A stretch of DNA of 64,000 nt. Source: Dermanyssus gallinae (Eukaryota > Arthropoda > Arachnida > Mesostigmata > Dermanyssidae). The translations under genes were made by a program, and so were the position numbers. Of this stretch, positions 55,029 through 64,000 are shown in pieces; positions within the stretch are counted from its first letter, which is position 1, and each line of letters starts with the position of its first letter. Under the pieces are notes generated by a model. That model was not told where the DNA came from. It did not search any database and saw only the letters and a program-made list of their open reading frames with translations. Location: contig QVRM01005435.1 in the NCBI GenBank assembly GCA_003439945.1, positions 62,001 to 126,000 of the forward strand, in the 5' to 3' direction.

Positions 55029-57366
55029 GATGTCAGTTCGGCTGAAGCTAAAGATGAAAGTTCCGCTGCCGGCCGGAACAACCAGCCGCTAGCGAGCCAG
55101 CTAGTTGTTATATAGACAAACCCCCCGCGCAGAACCCCGGCGGCTGAGTGAAAGCTTGTTCTTATCTCTTGAAGTCTCCTGAAGTCCTCCCGTCGCGACT
55201 GCAGGTGTTGGAGCCGATGATGGACGGGAGCAGCTGCTGGTGCTGCTGCTGCTGCTACAACAACAGTGACTGCATCAAATACGACAACAAAGTTGCTAAG
55301 TCAAAGTGAGATAACCCATCACGACGACGACGACAACAACAACGGGAAAAACGGGAACAACAGGAACAACGACAACAAAAACAACAACACCGGCAGCATT
55401 AACAACAACCATCACAACAGCAGCAATAACAACAACAACAGCAGCAACAGCAACAACAACAACAGCAACAGCAGCAACAACAACAACAACAACAACAACG
55501 ATGACCCTCCCTCCCTCAAAAAGAGCTAGTACACTGCAGTGCATGTAACCTGTACTAGCCGTGATCAGGACTAATTGTGTGAAGGATTATCTGAGTTGCT
55601 GGAGGTGTTGTTTTAACCGTCGTGTTGATTTTGTCCTTGGTCGTGTCGTTTGTGTGTGTGTTGCCATTACCGTTAGAAAGATATTGTTGCTGTTGCTGTT
55701 GTTCCTGACGTCATTGTGGTTGTGGTTCTCCTGCTTGTAGCTGTTGTTGTTGTTGCTACAGTCCATGCTCCTCTAGTTGTAGATTGTTCACGATGTGGGG
55801 TGTTGCAGTTGTCGCTGTTGTTGTAGATGTTGCTTAGCGCTTAGAAATGCTGCGATCTCAGCCGACAAAACGCGTTGCAGCAGGCGTAGACAAGAGACGA
55901 CGAAATCGTGCCAGTAGAGAAGACCGACGAGAAGAGTGAGAGCGCAGCCACGCGAAGAAACTCACTCACTCGAGGGGTTGTCACAAAAAGAGTCGCTCGT
56001 GTGTTTGAGGACACGGGCTCGATCGAGAGAGCTTGTGAACGAACGTAACCAAACCAGCGGCCGACATCGACCCGACGTCGATTAGTCAGCGGCTTTCGCC
56101 GGAGCGTGACCGCTGTTACAGCCAGCGGATAGATAACGTAATGGATCGATTAATTGACTAATTAGTAATTAGTCGACTGAATGAATTGATCAACTGATGA
56201 TGATTTGATTCAGTAGTGGTTCGTCAACAACAAACTCGAATGAGTACAGAACGCAGCAGCTAGCTTTTCGGTGCAGTTCCCGGGGTGGATGACGAAGGCA
56301 ACAACGTCATACTGGTGTTCCCGGCGTCTTCTTGAGGAGGTGTTCTTAGTTTCGCTGTCAGGGGGTCTTGGCCCTGTCTGTGGTGGAGATGATGGTGTTG
56401 TTGTTGTCTATCGTGCTCTGCAGCTAACGGTTCTGTAAAGGGTGCTGCTGAAAAGTAGTTGCCGGTTGAATATACGGCATCTATGTGATGACGAACTTTG
56501 CGGCTTCCGTGCCTGTTATTGTTGTTGACGCCGCCGCGGCCGCCGCTGCTGCTACGGAGCCTGGTTAAGTTGCATCCCCGAGATCTGATGAAGAAGATGC
56601 GCGGGTGCGCGGAGAAGTTCCGCTAGAACTTGCTTGGGTTCGAACTGAACGGCGCGTGCGGAAGGTCGTGGTCTTCGGCGTGGCCGTTGAAGTTGTTTTC
56701 ACTTTCGACGTTGTAGTCATTTGGTGTCGTCAGCGCTGTAGCGCTGCTGTGTTCGGCGACATGTTGGTTGTTGAAGAGAGTCTTATATGTTCGTATGCTT
56801 GATGCGATTGCTAAATATGTGATTTGGCTTTGGAGGAAAAGTACTCAACAACAGTAGCCATTCAGTGTGTCGAAAGGATATATCAGTAACGGTGTTGACG
56901 GCGGTGCGCGAACGAAGCGGACAACAGAAGCAACATAGAGATAGATAGACATAGCTGTCGTGGTGATGCCAATCATTGCGATAACTGATAGAGTCTCAGT
57001 GGAAACAGCAATCGACACGCCGTCCCGAACTTTGCAAAAAGGTATGTACCGTACATGCGACACAGAATACGTTTGTGGCTTTCGCTCGACCACCTTTACT
57101 TGTTTATGTAGACGCGTCGGTCAAACAAAAATAATAGTAATAATAATATTAATCATTTCATACATAATAAATACTTATTGTATTGTCAAAGTCAGCCGGT
57201 AAATGTACAGTTTGAACTCCTTACATATATACATCTATTTTTCCTGAACTCTCCCCTTCGGGAGCGTGTCAAGAATCATTCTTGCCGCGTTGCCGCGCTA
57301 AACTTCTAAGGCGATGCGTTACCTTAGAAACGCTGTGAATCATTTGTTTCCGTCCAACTTCTCTTC

Positions 57367-57368
<2 letters not shown>
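54193..57368. other. Low-complexity zone, no convincing gene (right part)
   Basis: Tetranucleotide runs (ACTC, GACT, GGAC, GACA) about 54385-54520. A 19-bp inverted repeat is built on CGCCCGGCAGTGGATC (54588-54605) and GATCCACTGCCGGGCG (54650-54665). (ATC)n lies at about 54978-55028, CAA-rich DNA about 55320-55500 and scattered TTG runs about 55680-55830. No domain appears in any frame. Confidence 0.45.

Positions 57369-57420
<52 letters not shown>
57369..57420. repeat. (ATT)n microsatellite
   Basis: About 15 units of ATT after a short AATAAT run. Confidence 0.95.
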
Positions 57421-58143
57421 CGTAGAAACAACAAAAAACATATTCACAACAGCGGCAACAATAATAGCGCTATTGCTACAATGCAAGCGTTAGCTCTGTG
57501 GACGTAATAACTTAACAAAGTCTTTCGGTAGAAGCTGTTAACAACCGTTTTGTTTAATCGCAACAGAGTAGATTCTCACACCTGCTTTTGGCTGCAGACT
57601 CACATCCAAAAATCATCTCATTCAAAAATATCTGCCTTTTCAAACACAGATGAAGACTTAAACAGGACACTCTTACGTTAGTGCCTTGGATGAATCGAGT
57701 GAAGAAAGCTATAGAAAAGGAAAACGAGCGGAAATTTTGCTATACAATAATGATCCAACAGTTAGTATTGCCAATAAAAATTCTTCTCTGAAGAGTTGCA
57801 CACGTCTAATGTTGAGGAAAACGGCTCGATGATGCATTTTGCTGCCAATCAGAAAAGGAGGCTTTTAATAGAGTCCGCGCTCCCACCCGACACTTTGAAT
57901 TGAAGGAGTTTTAGGGTACAGTAAACTATTTGGACTCTTTATCCGTCTTCCGCGAGGAAGAATATGTACAAATGACAAATATAGATATTGAATTAAAGAT
58001 TTAAATAGACGTAATATATACTTTGTAAGCAAGCATAACACAAGTAACACGTATAGTATACTATTTTAATAATAGTGTACTATACGTTTTGATTGACCGA
58101 CTGAGTGACCACGTGCTTTATTATTGGAATCTTACAATGCTTG

Positions 58144-58190
<47 letters not shown>

Positions 58191-58734
58191 AAACAGAAAG
58201 GCGTAACAAAAATAAGCGTATTTTTGTTACTACTTTTGTTGACCTACACGTTTCTTAAATATTCCCTCGACATCTGCTCGTTAGATGCAGGTTTTTCCGA
58301 CCATTTTACCTCGTCAACATTTTAATGTCATTCGTTTGTTCACAAATCTTAACAATCGATTTGTATTGAAGTCTTCCGACAATTTGCCTCTCTTGGCAGC
58401 TGGTTTATTTGCCTTATGAAATACTAGCGCTTGAGCCGCAGCTGGAGTCATGGGACTTGGCTTCTAGTTCCGGCTATATCTAAAAAGAAAAGTCTCGTCG
58501 CCGGCTTGATTGATGAATTGAATATGCAGACAAGAGCAATGTCTAATGACGCTATGTACCCACCGGAAAAAGAAAATGAAGACAAAAACTTGTTTAAACT
58601 TGTTAAATTGAGTTCGAGCGTTTGTCTCTTTAACATTTTCTAATTATAAAATTTTTTAAGGCCTCTTCTTACTCAAGCCTGTAAACAATATAGAATACAA
58701 TTTCAAGTATATGATTTTTTTAACATATATATAT
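57421..58734. other. No gene recognised; (TA)n tract
   Basis: Includes a (TA)n tract at 58145-58187 and the palindrome-like AGTATACTATTTTAATAATA then GTGTACTATACG near 58055-58087. No frame has a recognisable domain. Confidence 0.4.
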
Positions 58735-59215
58735 CAATCTCATTCTCAGAGCGTTTATTGTGCAAGACCCTGCAATGTACATAAAACTCTATAATACGCT
58801 TGTCGTCCCAAAGTGGACATACTGCTCACACGTATGGACACCTTTCTATAAAAAAGATGTAGAACTGCTTCAGCGAGTGCAGGATAAATTTGTTCAACGA
58901 GTCGCGTGGCGCTGCAGTGTAAGACGTGAGAGTCTCGTACTCCCAAATGTGAGCGAGTACCAGATGCAAGTTGACCTCAGACTTTTTAAACAACTAATCC
59001 GTAGTAATAATTTTAGTACCTTTTTTACAGTACGTCCAAATAATCTTCGTAGTGTGGTGTCAATTGCTCCACCGGAAGTTGCTAATGTCGATGTGGTGAA
59101 TAATGCGTTCGCATGGAGAGTTTCGCGACGCGCCCATGTGTGTAAAGACTACACTGTGATACCAACACCCCTTTTTCAATAAAGGAGACTTTGTATTGTA
59201 TTATTGTATTGTATA
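58735..59215 (+). pseudogene. 5'-truncated CR1-like LINE: intact ORF2 C-terminus, 3' end and (TATTG)n tail
   Basis: From about 58745 an open frame reads IVQDPAMYIKLYNTLVVPKW, TYCSHVWTPFYKKDVELLQR, QDKFVQRVAWRCSVRRESLV and ends NNAFAWRVSRRAHV ... TPLFQ-stop. The 3' UTR is very short (AATAAAGGAGACTTTG), followed by TATTG units. It is the same family as the LINE at 31.5-33.3 kb. No lesion interrupts the part that is present, so it is a fairly young insertion, but it lacks the catalytic palm. Confidence 0.88.
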
Positions 59216-59216
59216 T

Positions 59217-59264
59217 ATATATTGTTTTGAACATATATGTATATGAATTAGCATTAAAAAAGAA

Positions 59265-59323
<59 letters not shown>

Positions 59324-59357
59324 TTGAACATATATGTATATGAATTAGCATTAAAGA
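59217..59357. repeat. Duplicated 39-bp segment around (TA)n
   Basis: ATTGTTTTGAACATATATGT followed by ATATGAATTAGCATTAAA stands at 59220-59257 and again at 59319-59356, separated by a TA tract (about 59266-59319). Confidence 0.93.
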
Positions 59358-59745
59358 AAGAAGAAGGAAGTATATAAAACCGCTCGCCTTTAGGCAGAGA
59401 CCTGGCCTACGTTCATTAGCGGCTTTTGGTATTTTTGTCTACCTTAAGCTTAAGACGCAATTAAGTAAGCAATATATTCTGACAAAAAAATAAAAACCCT
59501 CACCAAGATTCCAACGGCCGCATAACTCCAAGTAGGTAAATAGCCACATCATGTGTTGAGGTAGCTTCTCAGCGGATTCAGTGTTTTGAGAAAATGTGAA
59601 ACAGCAGTCCAGGAAAACCTAAACAGAGATATGCGTCGCTCGAGGAGACATGAGAACTGGATACCCAATCGGTAGTTATTTTGATCGGAAACGTGAATCA
59701 TTTTCAACACTGGATGTGAGGTGTTGACGATGGTCAAGGCGAAGT
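59358..59745. other. No gene recognised
   Basis: AT-rich, with no recognisable frame. Confidence 0.4.
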
Positions 59746-60020
59746 CAACGAAGGCTGTGCAATGACTGCTGATTGGTACGCGACCAATTGCAAATCAAAG
59801 TTGTATGTTGAGACCACGAGGCGATATCCCCCGGGGGGTATTTGGCGGTGGTTTCTCTACCACGACAATGCCTCCCACTCACCCAAGACACAGACAACGC
59901 AGACGTTGTCAAGGACGCGGCGATGAAGGCAATTGCAGCCAGCTTCCTATTTAACCCACTTGACATCGTGCGACTTCCTCTTCGTACATGCTGTGAAGGA
60001 AAATCTGCGTGGGAAACGTT
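59746..60020 (+). pseudogene. Mariner transposase fragment
   Basis: The best frame reads TADWYATNCKSKLYVETTRR, then WRWFLYHDNASHSPKTQ, and after a stop SYLTHLTSCDFLFV and VKENLRGKRF. These align with the mariner pattern (TA.WY..., LHHDNA..H, PYSPDLAPCDFFLF, LK..LRGKRF). The second catalytic Asp (HDNA) is kept, and the third (CDF) is recognisable. The N-terminal half is absent. Dead relic of the DD34D group. Confidence 0.72.
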
Positions 60021-60337
60021 TCGCAACACGTTATAGAGCTGTAGTTCCTTAATGCTGCTGAGAACTCGTTAAGAACGTGTAAAAAATGACTATTTGTAGC
60101 TCTGATATAATGTGGATCTCACGCCTCAAAGAAGATCATCATCGATAGTGTCGGTGGAAGTTACATGGCACTACAGTAATCTATAGTTGTCTTTTATGCG
60201 TACTAAATGTGCTTTCTGTACAGACCGTTCATTAGAGTTGTTTTTCTTAACGCAGGGTTCAACGTCTAAATGCATATATGACAGCGGAAGCGGTCTAATG
60301 CTGATATCTAGTTCCTTGTCGCTCGTTATATATTTGT
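60021..60337. other. No gene recognised
   Basis: Sequence between the mariner relic and the SINE. No domain in any frame. Confidence 0.4.
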
Positions 60338-60351
60338 AAATACGTACTTGG

Positions 60352-60541
60352 AGTCGAGCCTGGTGGCGTGGTGGCATGCGTCTGCGCCTCGCGACCGGAG
60401 GAGACACTACATAGGTGCGCGGTTTCGAGCCCCACCGTTGCACCGATTTGTAGTTATGGGGATCCGTCTATGAAGCAATGCAAGAAGCAGAACCTATGGA
60501 CGTTAAATCTTGGCTGAGAGTCAGTCCCAAAAGAATGTTTT
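60352..60541 (+). mobile_element. SINE family A, copy 3, with 14-bp target-site duplication
   Basis: Head TGGCGTGGTGGCATGCGTCT, B box GGTTTCGAGCCCCACC, 3' end GGCTGAGAGTCAGTCCC and AAAAG. AAATACGTACTTGG stands at 60338-60351 and, unchanged, at 60542-60555. The perfect duplication suggests a recent insertion. Confidence 0.92.
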
Positions 60542-61174
60542 AAATACGTACTTGGTATACAGCCGCATCATTGTTTAGACAAATATATATACAGGGTGTT
60601 ACGTAAAAAGTTGTACTTCTTTCGAGGTTTGATAGAGCTCGGCAAGAAAATAATTTTTCCCAATGGGCGGAAGCCAAGAAAACGTTTTGTTTAGGAGTGA
60701 GGATGAAATTTAGAAAAGTCGTTATTCTGCCTTATTTTCTCCTACATAGTTGTACAAAATCTACGTTTGCGGGAGAACCAGTCAACGCATGAAGCAACCG
60801 ATCATACCAGTGTGTTCGGCGGAAAATTTGCATAACCTAAATGACACCTAACGCAAGCTAGCAAAAAGAAAATAGGTGGAATAAAAAAAATCATAAAAAG
60901 TCGATTTGTTGTTATAACTTACGCTGAAGCTTTCACGTGCAAAATCTAAATATTTTGCCATTGCGCACAAATGACGAACACTCTCTGACGATAGCAAATT
61001 TAATGCCCGTCATTTTCGTACCAAAGTGATGGTGCTGCGTTACGTAGTTGCTGAGAAACTAGGCTTTTTCGACAGCCATATCAAAAGCAAAGGCATGCAT
61101 ACTTCCTAGCATCTTGACCTGCTTTACCACAGAAACCACTTGCGCACGTCCAGAAACACACCAGCATTTATTTA

Positions 61175-61592
61175 TTATAAGAAGTGCTCGAAGTTCCGTC
61201 CGCCTACCACTAAACACGTTCTGTAGCGATTGCACAGGCTCTCTTGCACTCGTGTAAATATGTTAGGCATTGCCCTAACGGCGTCAGCAGCGTTGAATAT
61301 ACGGTCAACCAGATCTTCACGCGATTCAACGGGGGTTTCGTAGACAACACTCTTTAGGTAGCCCCACAAAAAAAAGTCGAGGCTTGTTAAATCGGGGGAG
61401 CGAGGTGGCCAAGCTATAGACCCGCCTCGGCCGATCCACCGATTCTTGAATGCTTCGTTTAGGTATTCTCGAACCGTAGCAGAGTTGTGTGGCGGCGCAC
61501 CATCATGCTGGAACCACATTCTTAGACGAACGCTTTCCGGGACGCTTTCCAAAAGCTGGGGTAACGTATAAATCAAAAATGCGCGATAGGCA
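61175..61592 (-). pseudogene. Transposase C-terminal half, left arm (DD41D type)
   Basis: Open frame of 133 codons: IYTLPQLLESVPESVRLRMW, QHDGAPPHNSATVREYL, RWIGRGGSIAWPPRSPDLTS, LDFFLWGYLKSVVYETP and ending VVGGRNFEHFL. The second catalytic Asp (HDG) and the third (LDFF) are separated by 41 residues. The N-terminal DNA-binding part and first catalytic Asp are not on the element in this orientation. Confidence 0.88.
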
Positions 61593-61792
61593 GACCTGAC
61601 ACTTCGTTTTATAGCTTTTGGCGTTGGCGGTTTTTCTTATGGTGTTTTGGCGTCTCGAATGACGAATTCCGAATCAAAGCCCGCGCAAATTTCCGATAGA
61701 AGCTTGTGCGAACGGCGAATAATTTCGAAACAAAGCCGGCTGCTCAGCGTAAACAAATGCTGGTGTGTTTGTTTCCGCCAGATTAGATGCAG

Positions 61793-62189
61793 CTGCGTAT
61801 CGCGCGTTTTTGATTCATACGTTACCCAGTTGTTAGAAGGCATCCTGGAAAGCTTTCGTCTGAAAATGCCGCCACACAACTCTGCTACGGTTCGAGAATA
61901 CCTAAACGAAGCATTCAAGAATCGGTGGATCGGCCGAGGCGGGTCTATAGCTTGGCCACCTCGCTCCCCCGATTTAACAAGCCTCGACTTTTTTTTGTGG
62001 GGCTACCTAAAGAGTGTTGTCTACGAAACCCCCGTTGAATCGCGTGAAGATCTGGTTGACCGTATATTCAACGCTGCTGACGCCGTTAGGGCAATGCCTA
62101 ACATATTTACACGAGTGCAAGAGAGCCTGTGCAATCGCTACAGAACGTGTTTAGTGGTAGGCGGACGGAACTTCGAGCACTTCTTATAA
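61793..62189 (+). pseudogene. Transposase C-terminal half, right arm
   Basis: Reads YVTQLLEGILESFRLKMPPH and then is identical at protein level to the left arm from PPHNSATV to FEHFL. A 21-bp in-frame deletion has removed the residues around HDGA, including the second catalytic Asp. The short stretch before the deletion is clearly more diverged from the left arm than everything after it. Confidence 0.88.
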
Positions 62190-62771
62190 TAAATAAATGC
62201 TGGTGTGTTTCTGGACGTGCGCAAGTGGTTTCTGTGGTAAAGCAGGTCAAGATGCTAGGAAGTATGCATGCCTTTGCTTTTGATATGGCTGTCGAAAAAG
62301 CCTAGTTTCTCAGCAACTACGTAACGCAGCACCATCACTTTGGTACGAAAATGACGGGCATTAAATTTGCTATCGTCAGAGAGTGTTCGTCATTTGTGCG
62401 CAATGGCAAAATTTTTAGATTTTGCACGTGAAAGCTTCAACGTAAGTTATAACAACAAATCGACTTTTTATGATTTTTTTTATTCCACCTATTTGCTTTT
62501 TGCTAGCTTGCGTTAGGTGTCATTTAGGTTATGCAAAATTTTCCGCCGAAACACACTGGTATGATCGGTTGCTTCATGCGTTGACTGGTTCTCCCGCAAA
62601 CGTAGATTTTGTACAACTATGTAGGAGAAAATAAGGCAGAATAACGACTTTTCTAAATTTCATCCTCACTCCTAAACAAAACGTTTTCTTGGCTTCCGCC
62701 CATTGGGAAAAATTATTTTCTTGCCGAGCTCTATCAAACCTCGAAAGAAGTACTACTTTTTACGTAACACC

Positions 62772-62774
<3 letters not shown>

Positions 62775-62824
<50 letters not shown>
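62775..62824. repeat. (TA)n tract joining two TA-targeting transposons
   Basis: About 50 bp of pure TA. The fold-back element ends at its left edge, and the next mariner begins at its right edge. Confidence 0.95.
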
Positions 62825-62827
<3 letters not shown>

Positions 62828-64000
62828 GTAGTTCAATAAGTTCTTAGAATGAGCCTTTTAGAATTCGAATTTTGGCACGCTTTCGCCGCTAATAGGAACT
62901 GCAACTTTTCGACTGCTAGCACTCAATATATTATGGTGATTGGCCGTTGCGATTTCGTTTGATAGCTTTTCACGTGCAACGTATCGGCGGGTGATTTTTA
63001 AAAATGGAGAAAAAAGAGTTTCGAGTGGTTATCAAGCATTTTTATTTCAAAGGTTGGAATGCGACCCAAGTAAAAATTGAGTTAGACGAGACGTACAGTG
63101 ACTCTGTGCCATGTTTTGCCACTGTTTCCAACTGGATTCATGTGTTAAAAAGAGGTCGCAGGAGCACCTATGATGAACTACGTCCAGGAGGCCAAAAAAA
63201 CGGCAACTGATGAGGAAAACGTAGAGAAAGTGCGAAAAATGCTTGGCACAGATAAGCGAATGAACATTAAGGAAATAGCGGAGGCATTAAGGATTAGTTT
63301 AGGCAGTGTGCATTTTATCCTACACGAAAACTTGAAGATGAAAGAGCTTAGAGCAAAATGGCTGCCGCATTTGCTCAACCAAGGCCAAAAAGACGCGCCT
63401 GTTTTGGCTTTACAGCGAAATTTGGCCAAGATGTCGAACAATCTGTCGGATTTTTGGTGCAGATTCATGACCGTCAATGAAAGCCGGGTTCATCACTACA
63501 CTCCCGAGACCCAAGAAGCATCTTGCCAATGGTGTGCACCTGATGAAGGACCTCCGAAGAGGGTGCGGACAACGGCATTGACCGGAAAGGTGATGGCTAC
63601 AGTTTTTTAAGACCAACGTAGAATAATGCTGGTCGACTACCTTGAGAGCTGTAAAACGATCACAGGAGAATATTATGCAAGACTGCTGGACTGCCGTTAG
63701 CAAGAACTCATCGTGAAACGGCCCGCTTTGCAGAAGAAGGTTGTCCCGTTTCACCAGGGCAATGCTCCTGCACACAAGTCCCGGTAAGCATCGGCAAAAC
63801 TGGCCCAACTGAGGTCCGAACTTATTGAACAACCCTCCTATTCTCCAGACCTGGCCCCCTCTGATTATTTCCTCTTCGGACATTTGAAGAATAGTCTCGG
63901 TGGAAAGCGTTTTTCCAGCAATGAAGAGGTTAAGGCTGCTGTCAATGCCTATTTTCAGTCTAACGACGCGGAATTCTACTCAAGAGGTATGAAAGCTCTG
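62825..64000 (+). mobile_element. Mariner transposon, cut by the window end
   Basis: The 5' end CAGGTAGTTCAATAAGTTCT follows TA. The transposase starts at 63004. The 3' end lies outside the window. Confidence 0.88.
63004..64000 (+). pseudogene. Mariner transposase pseudogene (DD34D type)
   Basis: The first helix-turn-helix part, KKEFRVVIKHFYFKGWNATQ, is intact to residue 68, after which the frame shifts. The next frame has the second DNA-binding part (MNIKEIAEALRISLGSVHFI) and the signature HHYTPETQEASCQW. A TAA then replaces the Trp of the VFWD motif holding the first catalytic Asp. Further on are YLESCKTITGEYYARLL, a TAG, and FHQGNAPAHKS, where the second catalytic Asp is Gly. After a further TAA come PSYSPDLAPSDYFLFGHLK and GGKRFSSNEEV up to the window edge. 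The PSD aspartate is kept. Cut-and-paste transposase, here clearly dead. Confidence 0.88.

Larger units (their letters stand above)
60592..62774. mobile_element. Palindromic (fold-back) mariner-like transposon
   Basis: 2,183 bp flanked by TA. It begins CAGGGTGTTACGTAAAAAGT and ends with the reverse complement of nearly the same sequence. The similarity does not stop after a short terminal repeat: about 930-980 bp at each end are near-identical inverted copies, covering the transposase 3' half plus its 3' flank. Both transposase pieces read towards the nearer element end. About 200 bp in the middle are unique. No full transposase is encoded, so any movement would need enzyme from elsewhere. 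Confidence 0.92.

Overview
This is animal nuclear DNA, most likely from an arthropod. A mite or tick is possible but I cannot prove it. Only two genes are intact. Almost everything else is dead non-LTR retrotransposons (LINEs), tRNA-derived SINEs, Tc1/mariner-type DNA transposons and simple repeats, mostly (TA)n, (CAA/TTG)n, (CT)n and minisatellites. There are no operons, CRISPR arrays or prokaryotic signals. Open frames of TA-repeat or CAA/TTG-repeat composition are artefacts.

Layout. 1-3.7 kb: low-complexity upstream DNA. 3.7-5.1 kb (+): intronless ALG10, the ER glucosyltransferase that finishes the N-glycan precursor. 5.1-14.4 kb: (TA)n tracts, a SINE with a clean target-site duplication, and LINE scraps. 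14.4-17.1 kb (+): a secreted clip-type trypsin-like serine protease with a roughly 195-residue glutamine tract. 17.1-26.5 kb: simple repeats, two SINE families, LINE ends and an unclassified dispersed repeat. 26.5-33.3 kb (-): a stack of LINE fragments with two minisatellites and a C2H2 zinc-finger pseudogene lodged between two LINEs. 33.3-42.9 kb: three minus-strand exons of a dead Aurora-like kinase. An antisense CR1-type LINE (34.3-38.3 kb, +) sits in one of its introns, and a 5' half of a Jockey/R1-type LINE (39.1-42.4 kb, +) sits in the other. 44-45.7 kb (+): the largest of three relics of a LINE with a reverse transcriptase and a probable restriction-like endonuclease. 47-49.7 kb: further LINE and dispersed-repeat copies. 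49.8-57.1 kb: a long low-complexity zone with no convincing protein. 58.7-64 kb: a LINE tail, a mariner scrap, a young SINE, a 2.2-kb palindromic mariner-like element, and a DD34D mariner cut by the window end.

The two live genes are functionally unrelated: ER N-glycosylation and extracellular proteolysis. The main interest is transposon archaeology: a near-perfect fold-back transposon whose arms have probably been homogenised, a LINE family seen three times, a kinase gene dismantled by insertions, SINE families with readable insertion scars, and two LINEs that run straight into minisatellites.
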